Source of the DNA: Pseudomonadota bacterium
GTDB taxonomy: Bacteria; Pseudomonadota; Alphaproteobacteria; Caulobacterales; Caulobacteraceae
Length of the DNA: 18,912 nt
Direction of reading: 5' to 3'
Assembly: GCA_023412655.1 (NCBI GenBank)
Contig: JAEYNH010000197.1
Span: forward strand, 1-18,912
The position numbers and the translations under genes were made by a program. The stretch's first letter is position 1; each line of letters starts with the position of its first letter. The notes below the pieces were generated by a model, which was given only the letters and a program-made list of their open reading frames with translations, was not told where the DNA came from and did no database searches. Of the stretch, positions 6,945-14,027 are shown piece after piece.

Positions 6945-7697
6945 ATGAAGAAGAACCTGTTCGCCGCGGCCGCCGTCGTGGCCTTCCTCGGGTCGGCTGT
7001 GGCCGCCAACGCTCAAACCATCGGCCATGTGGGCGCCAACTACTCGCGCGTCGAAGCCGATACCGCGTTCGGTGACGTGAACAGCGACGTGTTCCAGGCC
7101 GAAGGCGCCGTGCGCTTCGACGCCGGCTCGCTGGGCGCCTCGATCAACGGCGCGATCACCGACTACGAAGGCGACACCTCCTTCGGCGCCACCGGCCACC
7201 TGAACACCACGATCGCCAACGGCCTGGTCGGCGGCTTCGCCGGCGTCGAGACCTCCGACGACATCACCATCTGGGGCGTCGGCGTCGACGGTCAGTTCAA
7301 CCTGGCCCCGAACACCGTCCTCTACGGCCAGGCCGGCTACGGCAACGCCGATGACTTCGGCAACGCCGACATGTGGGCCGTCCGTGGTGAGCTGCGCCAC
7401 TACGTGAGCGACAACTTCAAGCTCCAGGGCTCGGCCGGCTTTGTCACCGCCGACACCGACTTCGGCGATGTCGATGGTTGGACCGTCGGCGCGGAAGCCG
7501 AATACCAGTTCACCGGCTCGCCGTTCTCGGTGGTGGTCGGCTACGAGCGCTTCGACTCGAACGACCTGCGGATGGACAGCGACACGTTCCGCATCGGCGG
7601 CCGCTACACCTTCGGCGGCTCGATCAAGGATCGTGACCAGTCGGGCGCCGCGCTCGGCTCGGTCGCCAAGCTCTTCGGTGCGGGCCTGATCCGCTAA
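6945..7697 (+). CDS. Outer-membrane beta-barrel (porin-like) protein
   Basis: This is a 250-residue secreted protein. It has a clear Sec signal peptide (MKKNLF, hydrophobic core, cleavage after ANA at 21-23). The mature part is acidic and rich in Gly, Asn, Asp and Thr with alternating hydrophobic residues, typical of beta-strands of an outer-membrane barrel. Strand-like segments such as ADMWAVRGELRHYV, WTVGAEAEYQF, SVVVGYERF and FRIGGRYTFGG (217-227) suggest a small barrel. The protein does not end in the usual terminal aromatic residue; after YTFGG there is a tail of about 23 residues ending GAGLIR. Codon use is strongly biased to C-ending codons, which with the elaborate leader and strong terminator suggests high expression. 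I do not recognise a specific family or transported solute. Confidence 0.75.
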   Translation: MKKNLFAAAAVVAFLGSAVAANAQTIGHVGANYSRVEADTAFGDVNSDVFQAEGAVRFDAGSLGASINGAITDYEGDTSFGATGHLNTTIANGLVGGFAGVETSDDITIWGVGVDGQFNLAPNTVLYGQAGYGNADDFGNADMWAVRGELRHYVSDNFKLQGSAGFVTADTDFGDVDGWTVGAEAEYQFTGSPFSVVVGYERFDSNDLRMDSDTFRIGGRYTFGGSIKDRDQSGAALGSVAKLFGAGLIR

Positions 7698-7722
7698 AAG
7701 CGGCCGTCCAAGCCGAAAACCG

Positions 7723-7757
7723 ACGCCCCCGGGACCCCACGCCCGGGGGCGTTTTTT
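7723..7757 (+). terminator. Strong intrinsic terminator, shared by converging genes
   Basis: The stem is CGCCCCCGGG (7724-7733) with CCCGGGGGCG (7742-7751), extendable by one A-T pair, with an 8-nt loop and a six-T run at 7752-7757. It lies 26 bp after the outer-membrane protein stop. The SDR stop on the opposite strand begins 2 bases beyond the T-run. In the reverse direction only a short T-run (TTTT of TCGGTTTTCGG) follows, so it may act both ways but is stronger on the plus strand. Confidence 0.92.
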
Positions 7758-7758
7758 C

Positions 7759-8655
7759 TCACCGCCCGGCGACGACCACCTGCTCCGAAACGAACCCGGC
7801 TCGCGCCAATTCGCGCTCGGCCTGGGTAAAGCCGTACTGGGGAACGATCTCGCCCCGGCGGTCGACCACCTGGCTCCAGTTCGCGGCCACCCGCTCACCG
7901 GCGCCCGGTCCAGCGCCGGCATGGTAGCCCTCGGTCAGGGTCACATGGGCGGCGGCGAAGTTTCCCCCGCCCGCGCACAGAATGGCCCGGCTGGGAGCAT
8001 CCTCGCCCACCAGCGCCAGCAGGCCGGGACTCACCAGCGACGGGGCCAGCCGTTGCAGGCTCTCATCCGACAGCACCCCTTGGGTCATCTGGGTCGCCGC
8101 GGTCGGGGCCAGAGCGTTGACCCGAATGCCATGGCGCGCCCCCTCGATCGCCAGGGTCTGCATCAGGCCCACCAGCGCCATCTTCGCCGCCCCATAGTTC
8201 GCCTGGCCGAAGTTGCCGTAGAGGCCCGAAGACGATGTGGTCATGACGATGCGGCCATAGCCCTGCTGGCGCATCGTGTCCCACACCGCCTTGCAGCAGA
8301 TCGCCGCCCCCATCAGGTGCACGTCCACCACCAGGCGGAAGTCGTCCATGGTCATCTTGGCGAAGCTCTTGTCCCGCAGGATGCCGGCGTTGTTGACCAG
8401 GATGTCGATCCGCCCCCAGGCGCTCAGCGTCCGCTCGACCATCGCCGCGACGCCCGCCTCGTCGGTGACCGAGCAGGCCACCGCCATGGCCTCGCCGCCC
8501 GCGGCGGCGATCTCGGCGGCCACGCCGTCGGCGGCCGCCTGGGACACATCGTTGACCACCACCTTGGCGCCCTTGGAAGCCAGGTAGACAGCGTGCGCGC
8601 GGCCAAGGCCTCCGCCCGACCCGGTCACGATGACGATACGTCCTTCAAGCGACAT
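7759..8655 (-). CDS. Short-chain dehydrogenase, MFE-2/HSD17B4-type 3-hydroxyacyl-CoA dehydrogenase-like
   Basis: This is a 298-residue NAD(P)-dependent dehydrogenase. It shows the cofactor loop TGSGGGLG (11-18), NNAG (88-91), a Ser-rich active-site stretch TTSSSGLYG (139-147) and the Tyr154-x3-Lys158 pair in NYGAAK. The blocks NNAGILRDKSFAKM, SGLYGNFGQANYGAAK and LAPTAATQMTQGV, and a late AANWSQVVDRR, resemble the dehydrogenase module of peroxisomal multifunctional enzyme type 2. It is therefore more likely to act on (3R)-hydroxyacyl-CoA than on a free sugar or steroid, which is inference. The hydratase and sterol-carrier modules are absent. The ATG at 8653-8655 follows GGGGGAG. A palindromic site upstream matches one before the receptor gene, which ties it to the same regulon as tetR and the upstream operon. 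Confidence 0.88.
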   Translation of the reverse strand: MSLEGRIVIVTGSGGGLGRAHAVYLASKGAKVVVNDVSQAAADGVAAEIAAAGGEAMAVACSVTDEAGVAAMVERTLSAWGRIDILVNNAGILRDKSFAKMTMDDFRLVVDVHLMGAAICCKAVWDTMRQQGYGRIVMTTSSSGLYGNFGQANYGAAKMALVGLMQTLAIEGARHGIRVNALAPTAATQMTQGVLSDESLQRLAPSLVSPGLLALVGEDAPSRAILCAGGGNFAAAHVTLTEGYHAGAGPGAGERVAANWSQVVDRRGEIVPQYGFTQAERELARAGFVSEQVVVAGR

Positions 8656-8674
8656 TGGAACTCCCCCTTCTAGT

Positions 8675-8698
8675 TATTCACTCTCACGCTAGCGAATA
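8675..8698. promoter_or_regulatory. Candidate TetR operator O1, between tetR and the SDR gene
   Basis: This is a 24-bp imperfect palindrome, TATTCAC-N10-GCGAATA, with arms at 8675-8681 and 8692-8698 that pair at 6 of 7 positions. It has the same arm length and spacer as the site at 16414-16437 and agrees with it at 16 of 24 positions in the plus orientation. It lies 20 bp before the SDR start and overlaps its candidate -10 element, a position suited to repression by the adjacent TetR-family protein. Confidence 0.6.
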
Positions 8699-8714
8699 TT
8701 GAGAGGCCGGTGAA
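8686..8714 (-). promoter_or_regulatory. Candidate promoter of the SDR gene
   Basis: Read on the minus strand, TTCACCG (8714-8708) and GCTAGCGT (8693-8686) are 14 bases apart, within the Caulobacter housekeeping spacing, but match only 5 of 7 and 5 of 8 positions. The rest of the 8656-8756 intergenic stretch is GC-rich and featureless. Confidence 0.3.
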
Positions 8715-8756
8715 GGCGCCGCCGCCAGCGCCGGCCAGCGCGGCCAGACTCCGCCG

Positions 8757-9449
8757 CTAGGCGCCCCGCGCCGCCTTGCGGCTCTCGCAGATCTCCAGGA
8801 AGCCGGCGGCCATGAAGCGGGCCATCCTTTGCTTGATGGCCGGGAAGTCATCCGATTTGCACAGGCCGTTGGACAGCTTGTCGATCCGGCCCGTGCGCCC
8901 CAGCGTCACCATCAGGGCCCCGGTGACAAAGTGATAGCCCCAGAAGATGTCTTCTTCGGAGGCGTCCGGCAGCGCCTGTTTCAGGATGCTCACCAGCCGC
9001 AGCACCACCGGATCGAAGTGCTTGTCCATCAGCTCGGCGCCTTCGGTGGTGTTGGCCGCCTGCGCTCCCAGCGCACCGTAGTTCTTCCAGCCTTCGCCGC
9101 CCTCAATGTAGAGGTCGAGGTCGGTGTCCAGGAAGGCGTGCAGCGCCCCCTCCACCGTCGGCTGCCCGGCCGCCGCAGCCTCGTAGTCCTCCAGCGCCTT
9201 CATGCGCAGCTCGCTGGTCACCGCCGCCCGGCGGGCGAACACCGCGTCGAACAGCTTCTTCTTGTCCTCGAAGTAGTAGTTCAGCAGCGTGTGGTGCACG
9301 CCCACCCGCTGGGCCACATCCTTGAGGGTGACCCCATAGAGGCCGTGCCGGGCGAACAGATGCTCGGCCGCGTCGAGGATCTGCTCCATCGACTCGGCGC
9401 GCTGCTCCGCCTTCTTCGACTTCCGGCGGGGTTTCGGGGTCTCGGCCAC
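8757..9449 (-). CDS. TetR-family transcriptional regulator
   Basis: This is a 230-residue repressor-type regulator. A basic tail (KPRRKSKKAEQR) precedes the typical TetR N-terminal domain: helix 1 MEQILDAAEHLFARHGLYGV (21-40), then the helix-turn-helix TLKDVAQRVGVHHTLLNYYF (41-60) and the following DKKKLFDAVFARR. The remaining 150 or so residues form the ligand-binding and dimer domain, not assignable to a ligand. I chose the GTG at 9447-9449; a TTG overlapping the ligase stop is possible, and starting at Met21 would leave the DNA-binding domain nearly intact. It lies 32 bp after the acyl-CoA synthetase gene on the same strand and is probably the last gene of that operon. Two matching palindromes at the borders of the locus are its likely operators, so it would control its own transcript. 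Confidence 0.88.
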   Translation of the reverse strand: MAETPKPRRKSKKAEQRAESMEQILDAAEHLFARHGLYGVTLKDVAQRVGVHHTLLNYYFEDKKKLFDAVFARRAAVTSELRMKALEDYEAAAAGQPTVEGALHAFLDTDLDLYIEGGEGWKNYGALGAQAANTTEGAELMDKHFDPVVLRLVSILKQALPDASEEDIFWGYHFVTGALMVTLGRTGRIDKLSNGLCKSDDFPAIKQRMARFMAAGFLEICESRKAARGA

Positions 9450-9481
9450 GTTCCGTTCTTTCGGGCGCGCCGCCGGACCCG

Positions 9482-11062
9482 TCAAGTCGAGGCCCCGACC
9501 GGCTCCCCGCCGTACTCGAGCCTGAGCCGAAGCTTGTCGATCTTGCCCGTCGCTGCCAGCGGCATGCTCTCCAGGCGCACAATCGCGTCGGGAATCCACC
9601 AGCTGGCCACCTTGCCCTTCAGGGGCTCCAGCAGCGCCGCGTCCGTGGCGTCCGGATCGCGCAGCTCCACCAGGAGGATCGGCCGCTCGCCCCACTTGGG
9701 ATCGGCCCGGCCGATCACCGCCGCCAGGGACACCTCCGGCAGGGCGCTGACCACCGCCTCGATCTCGGCCGGGTTGATCCACTCGCCGCCCGACTTGATC
9801 AGGTCCTTGGCCCGACCGGTGATCATCAGGTTGCCCGCCTCGTCGATCCTGGCGAGGTCGCCGGTGGCGAACCAGCCGTCCGCGTCGGTAGCGGGCGCCG
9901 TCTCGCCGAAATAGCGCTCCACCACCGCCGCGCCGCGCACATACAGCCGCCCCTCGGCGTTGCGCTGCTCGGGCAGAGGCCGGCCCTCGGCGTCGGCGAC
10001 CATCAGGTCGACCCCGACGGCCGGCCGCCCGGAGAGGGCCGGCGTGCGCGGGTCATGAGGCCCTGCCACCGTCCCCGAAGGCGAGAGTTCGGTCATGCCC
10101 CAGCTGGTCTGGATGATGACCCCGAGTCGCTCCTCGAGCCGGGCCATGAGGGCCGGCGGCATGGGCGCCCCGCCGACGATGATCCGCTTCAGGCTTGGCA
10201 GGTCCGCGCCCGTCGCCTCCACATGTTCCAGCAAGCCCAGCCAGACGGTAGGCACGCCCACCGCCACCGTCACGTCCTCCGCCTGGATCAGGCGCGCCAG
10301 GCTCGCCCCGTCGTTGTTGCGCCCCGGCAGCACCAGCTTGGCGCCCACGGCCGGGGCCGCGAACGGAAGGCCCCAAGCATTGGCGTGGAACATCGGCACG
10401 ACGGTCAGCACCGCGTCGGCGCCGCCCAGGGCCATGGTGTCGACCTGCAGCGCGCGCAGGGTGTGGAGGTAGCTGGCGCGATGGGTGTAGGTCACGCCCT
10501 TGGGCGCCCCCGTCGTGCCCGAGGTGAAGCACAGGCCGCAGGGAGCGTTCTCGTCGAAACCGCCCCAGGCGAACTCAGGCTCCGCAGCCTGCAGCAGGTC
10601 CTCCAGGGCCGGCGCGTCGGCCTCCGCGGGACCGTCGATGGTCAGCAGCCGCACGGCCTGCGGCGCGCGCTCGGCCACCTGCCTGGCGAGCCCGAGCAGG
10701 TCGGCGCCGGCGATAAGCACCTTCGCCCCGGATCGCTCCAGCATGGCCGCCAGGTGTCCGGCGGTAAGGCGCGGATTGAGCGTGTGGCACACCGCGCCCA
10801 TGCCCATGACGGCGTACCAGGCTTCCACATGGGCCTGGGTGTTCCAGGCCAGGGTCGCGACCCGATGGCCCTGCCGCACGCCCAGGTCCGCCAGGGCCGA
10901 GGACACCCGAAGACTGCGCCCCATCAATCCGGCATAGCCGATGCGGTCGCGACCTCCGTCCTCCCGCGCGGTCACCACCTCGGCCGCCGGCCGCCACTTG
11001 GCGGCGTGCCGCAGGAACTTGTCGAGCGTCAGCGCAAAGGGCTGCATGGCTCCGTCGATCAT
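9482..11062 (-). CDS. AMP-forming acyl-CoA synthetase, AlkK/FadD-like
   Basis: This 526-residue enzyme of the ANL superfamily activates a carboxylate to an acyl-CoA via an acyl-adenylate. Motifs are the P-loop TSGTTGAPKG (180-189), PMFHANAWGLPF (223-234), the SWGMTEL block (320-326), GWFATGD (396-402), GRAKDLIKSGGEWI (416-429) and the adenylation lysine Lys507 in ATGKIDK. The MFHANAWGLP and PKWGERP signatures point to the AlkK-like branch acting on medium-chain, branched or aryl-alkyl acids, although the exact acid cannot be deduced. The ATG at 11060-11062 overlaps the esterase stop as ATGA, indicating translational coupling; Met6 is an alternative start. The likely role is to trap as CoA ester the acid released by the esterase. 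Confidence 0.9.
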   Translation of the reverse strand: MIDGAMQPFALTLDKFLRHAAKWRPAAEVVTAREDGGRDRIGYAGLMGRSLRVSSALADLGVRQGHRVATLAWNTQAHVEAWYAVMGMGAVCHTLNPRLTAGHLAAMLERSGAKVLIAGADLLGLARQVAERAPQAVRLLTIDGPAEADAPALEDLLQAAEPEFAWGGFDENAPCGLCFTSGTTGAPKGVTYTHRASYLHTLRALQVDTMALGGADAVLTVVPMFHANAWGLPFAAPAVGAKLVLPGRNNDGASLARLIQAEDVTVAVGVPTVWLGLLEHVEATGADLPSLKRIIVGGAPMPPALMARLEERLGVIIQTSWGMTELSPSGTVAGPHDPRTPALSGRPAVGVDLMVADAEGRPLPEQRNAEGRLYVRGAAVVERYFGETAPATDADGWFATGDLARIDEAGNLMITGRAKDLIKSGGEWINPAEIEAVVSALPEVSLAAVIGRADPKWGERPILLVELRDPDATDAALLEPLKGKVASWWIPDAIVRLESMPLAATGKIDKLRLRLEYGGEPVGAST

Positions 11063-12699
11063 CGGCGCTCCGGGTACTCAGGCGGCAGCGGCGGCGACAC
11101 GACGCCGACATTCCAGTTCCACGGCGTATGTCCCTCCGCCCTGCGGCGGCGCACCACGGCCTCGTGCAGCTCATACATCCCTGGCATCAGCACGGCCTTG
11201 GCCTTGGGCTCGTCTTCGAAAGCCATGTAGGCCCGGCCCTGGCCGTAGGGCGCCCACTCGCCCCCGGGCTGGCCGGTCTTCACGAATTGCGCCCAGTAGC
11301 CCTGGATGGCCTCGGTCAGCCGGGCCTCAGCGGACGTCGCCGGCGGCTTTGGCCAGCCGGCGGGCGTCCGATCGTGCGTACCGAACACATAGGGGATCTC
11401 GGCCGCGTGGAAGGCGTGCAGGTCGAGGGCCCGGGCCGAGGGCCAGCCGTGGTCGAACAGATAGAGGTAGCCGCGCTGGCCGATCGCCGTCTGCTTCGCC
11501 GCGACCCGCTCCGCGGTCCAGCCATAGAGGGCGTCGCGGGGCGCGGCGATCACGCTCTCCGCAAGGTCGCTCGCCGGGTAGAGCCGCAGGAAGTCGTCGG
11601 CCAGGTCGCCATATCGCTGGCGGATCTGCGCCTCATAGGCCGCCGGGTTTGCCGGTTTTGGCCCCGCCAGCATTCGAAGCGAGCGGATTTCGCCCTGGTT
11701 GAAGCCGATCAGCACCGGCGCCCGGGCCTGCTCGCCGGCGTCGAACACCTCCACGGGTTGGCGCAGGACCTTGCCGTCCACCGCGCCCAGCGGGAAGAAG
11801 CCCGCCTTGCGGGCGCGCTCCACCAGCTCCGCGGCGTCCATCGCCCGCAGCGTGGCCAAATCCGGCGCCGCCAGCTGGCCGGCCAATCTCGCGCCGGCGG
11901 CCTCGGCCGGCTCGAGGCCATGACGCCGCGCCTTCAGTTCGGGCGTCGAGATCATGTAGGCGCTCTGCAGGATGGCCTTGTCGAACAGGCCATCGGCCAA
12001 CGGCGAGGCCATCAGGTAGAGCACGCTCAGCGCCCCCGCCGACTCTCCGGCCACCGTCACCTTTGCCGGATCGCCGCCGAAGGCCGCGATGTTGCGCTTC
12101 ACCCAGGTCAGGGCGGCGATCTGGTCCAGCAGGCCGTAGTTTCCCGAAACCCCGTCCGGGCTCTCGGCCGACAGCTCCGGGTGCGCCAGATAGCCCAGCA
12201 CGCCCAGGCGGTAGTTGATGCTCACCACCACGACGCCGCGCTTCGCCAGGCTGGCGCCGTCGTACATGCTCTCACGGCTGGAGCCGGTGACCAGCGAGCC
12301 ACCATGGATCCACACCATCACAGGGGCGCCCCGCGCGCCCTTCGGCGCCCAGATGTTCAGGGTCAGGCAGTCCTCGGACAGCTGCGGCAGCTCGCTGGAA
12401 TAGAGGCCACCGGGAGGCATCCGCGGCTGCAGGCAGGCCGGGCCGAAGGCCTTGGCCTCGCGCACGCCGGCCCAGGGCGCGAGCCGCGCGGGCGGGCGCC
12501 AGCGTCGCGGGCCCGTGGGCGGCGCGGCATAGGGCACGCCCTTGAAGATATTCAGCCCGCCGACCGTCTCGCCTCGCAGGGCGCCCGCAGGCGCATGCGC
12601 CACGGGGGCAGCCCGGACTGCGGCGCCGGCAGGCGCGGGCAGCGCAACAGCCAGAGCCATGCCCAGCGCCAGGGCAGGAGCAGCGATGCCCCCCCTCAT
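11059..12699 (-). CDS. Secreted type-B carboxylesterase
   Basis: This is a 546-residue alpha/beta-hydrolase of the carboxylesterase type-B (cholinesterase-like) family. It has an N-terminal signal peptide (MRGGIAAPALALG, Ala-rich core, cleavage near AGA at about 24-26), so it probably acts in the periplasm. The catalytic triad is Ser220 in GESAG (218-222), Glu337 in FNQGE and His431 in AFHAAEIPYVFG. The oxyanion-hole motif is IHGG (131-134) and the family block SEDCLTLNIW (108-117) is present. The frame stays open to 13029, but I start at the ATG at 12697-12699 because it gives a signal peptide and a 4-bp ATGA overlap with the MFS gene. Its operon suggests it hydrolyses an imported ester and feeds the acid (or alcohol) to the transporter and CoA ligase. 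Substrate size and chemistry are unknown. Confidence 0.9.
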   Translation of the reverse strand: MRGGIAAPALALGMALAVALPAPAGAAVRAAPVAHAPAGALRGETVGGLNIFKGVPYAAPPTGPRRWRPPARLAPWAGVREAKAFGPACLQPRMPPGGLYSSELPQLSEDCLTLNIWAPKGARGAPVMVWIHGGSLVTGSSRESMYDGASLAKRGVVVVSINYRLGVLGYLAHPELSAESPDGVSGNYGLLDQIAALTWVKRNIAAFGGDPAKVTVAGESAGALSVLYLMASPLADGLFDKAILQSAYMISTPELKARRHGLEPAEAAGARLAGQLAAPDLATLRAMDAAELVERARKAGFFPLGAVDGKVLRQPVEVFDAGEQARAPVLIGFNQGEIRSLRMLAGPKPANPAAYEAQIRQRYGDLADDFLRLYPASDLAESVIAAPRDALYGWTAERVAAKQTAIGQRGYLYLFDHGWPSARALDLHAFHAAEIPYVFGTHDRTPAGWPKPPATSAEARLTEAIQGYWAQFVKTGQPGGEWAPYGQGRAYMAFEDEPKAKAVLMPGMYELHEAVVRRRRAEGHTPWNWNVGVVSPPLPPEYPERR

Positions 12700-14024
12700 C
12701 CAGCCGCCTCCTCGCGCCGCAGCACGCGGGCGAGCGCCAGGAACAGGCTGATGGCCACAGCGTACATCGGGGTCAGGGCGTAGAAGGCCATCTGCAGCGA
12801 GTTGTGAGGATGGGCGCCCTTCAAGGCGTCGCTTACCGCCCCGACGAAGGTGGGGCCCACGCCCATGCCGATCAGGTTCATGACCAGCAGCAGCAGGGCC
12901 CCCGACAGCACGCGCTGATGCGGCGCCACCTCCTCCTGCACCAGGGCTACCGCCGAGGAGAGATAGAAGTAGTTCAGGAAGGTGGGGAACAGCAGGAACG
13001 TCAGCGCCAGCGGCCAGGTCGGCGCCCACACGAAGGCCAGGAAGGGAGCGATGGCCAGGGTGAGCGTCAGGGCCGGCACCAGGGCGTAGGCCACCTTGGT
13101 CCGGCGCGTGTACTTGTCGATCACGCGGCCCGAGACGAAGATCCCACCGCCCATGCCGATGATCACCACCAGGGCGAACCAGAGCGATACATCCGGAAGG
13201 GTCATGCCCTTCTCGCGCATCAGGAACAGGGTGGTGAAGTTGCCCGCCCCGTAGGTGATGATCTGCGTCGCCGCGCTGGCGAGGGCGACCAGCAGCAGGG
13301 CGGGAGTCGAGAAGAACATCCGCACCGTCGGCCAGAAGCCCTCCGGACCGGTTCGCGGTTTCGGCGGGACGCCGGCCGCGCGGTCGAGGCCGCCGCGCTC
13401 AGGCTCCTTGACGCCGAACAGCACCACCAGGGCCGTCACCACGCCGATCGCCCCGATCAGCAGGAACGCCGTGCGCCAGCTGTAGGCCGCCGCGATGGCC
13501 GCGCCGAAGGCGACCCCCAGCGCCTGGCCGATGGGCGGGCCTAGATTGAACAGGCTCAGGGCGGTGCCCCGCTGACCCGGTGGGAAGTAGTCGGTGATGA
13601 TCGCATAGGACGGCGGCACGCCACCGGCCTCGCCGACGCCCACCGTCATCCGCGCCAGCACCAGCTGCGGATAGTTGGCCGACAGCCCGCAGGCGATGGT
13701 CGCCGCACTCCAGAGGCCGCAGGCGAAGGCGAGCACCCTCACCCGGTTCGTCCGGTCGGCCAGCCAGCCCACCGGGATCGAGATCAGGCAGTAGAACAGC
13801 GCGAAGTAGAGCCCGCTGATCAGGCCGAGCTGGCCGTCGGTGACGCCCAGATCATCCTGGATCGGCTTGGCCAGGATCGACAGCAACTGCCGGTCCAGGA
13901 AGTTCAGCACATAGACGAAGCACAGGATGCCCAGCACCCAGCCGCCGCCCTTGACCGGGCGGACCGGCTCCTGGGCGGAGCCGGCCGCGGCGGGAGCCGC
14001 GGCCGGAGTGTCGAACCGGGTCAT
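12696..14024 (-). CDS. MFS transporter
   Basis: This is a 442-residue inner-membrane secondary transporter with about 12 hydrophobic segments. The cytoplasmic motif A between TM2 and TM3 is GWLADRTNRVRV (86-97). The stretch LARMTVGVGEAGGVPPSYAI (123-142) corresponds to TM4 with its conserved Arg and glycines. The TM1 block VYVLNFLDRQLLSILAKPIQ (37-56) resembles the sphingolipid-transporter/spinster-like and organic-anion branch common beside TonB receptors in Caulobacterales and sphingomonads. The ATG at 14022-14024 lies 3 bp after the receptor stop. Its own stop overlaps the esterase start as ATGA. The direction is most likely import of the hydrolysis product, inferred from the neighbours; export cannot be excluded. 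Confidence 0.88.
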   Translation of the reverse strand: MTRFDTPAAAPAAAGSAQEPVRPVKGGGWVLGILCFVYVLNFLDRQLLSILAKPIQDDLGVTDGQLGLISGLYFALFYCLISIPVGWLADRTNRVRVLAFACGLWSAATIACGLSANYPQLVLARMTVGVGEAGGVPPSYAIITDYFPPGQRGTALSLFNLGPPIGQALGVAFGAAIAAAYSWRTAFLLIGAIGVVTALVVLFGVKEPERGGLDRAAGVPPKPRTGPEGFWPTVRMFFSTPALLLVALASAATQIITYGAGNFTTLFLMREKGMTLPDVSLWFALVVIIGMGGGIFVSGRVIDKYTRRTKVAYALVPALTLTLAIAPFLAFVWAPTWPLALTFLLFPTFLNYFYLSSAVALVQEEVAPHQRVLSGALLLLVMNLIGMGVGPTFVGAVSDALKGAHPHNSLQMAFYALTPMYAVAISLFLALARVLRREEAAG

Positions 14025-14027
14025 GAT

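Noticed and set aside
6827..7075. An 82-codon plus-strand frame overlapping the leader and start of the outer-membrane protein gene
   Set aside because: It overlaps the signal peptide region in another frame, has no ribosome-binding site, and covers the inverted repeats that are better explained as regulatory.
11128..12783. A 551-codon plus-strand frame antisense to the esterase gene
   Set aside because: The esterase on the other strand has a full catalytic triad and signal peptide; this frame has only the skewed composition of a reverse shadow.
12700..13029. N-terminal extension of the esterase frame by 110 codons
   Set aside because: It lies wholly inside the MFS gene in another frame and would remove the signal peptide; the ATGA overlap gives a better start.
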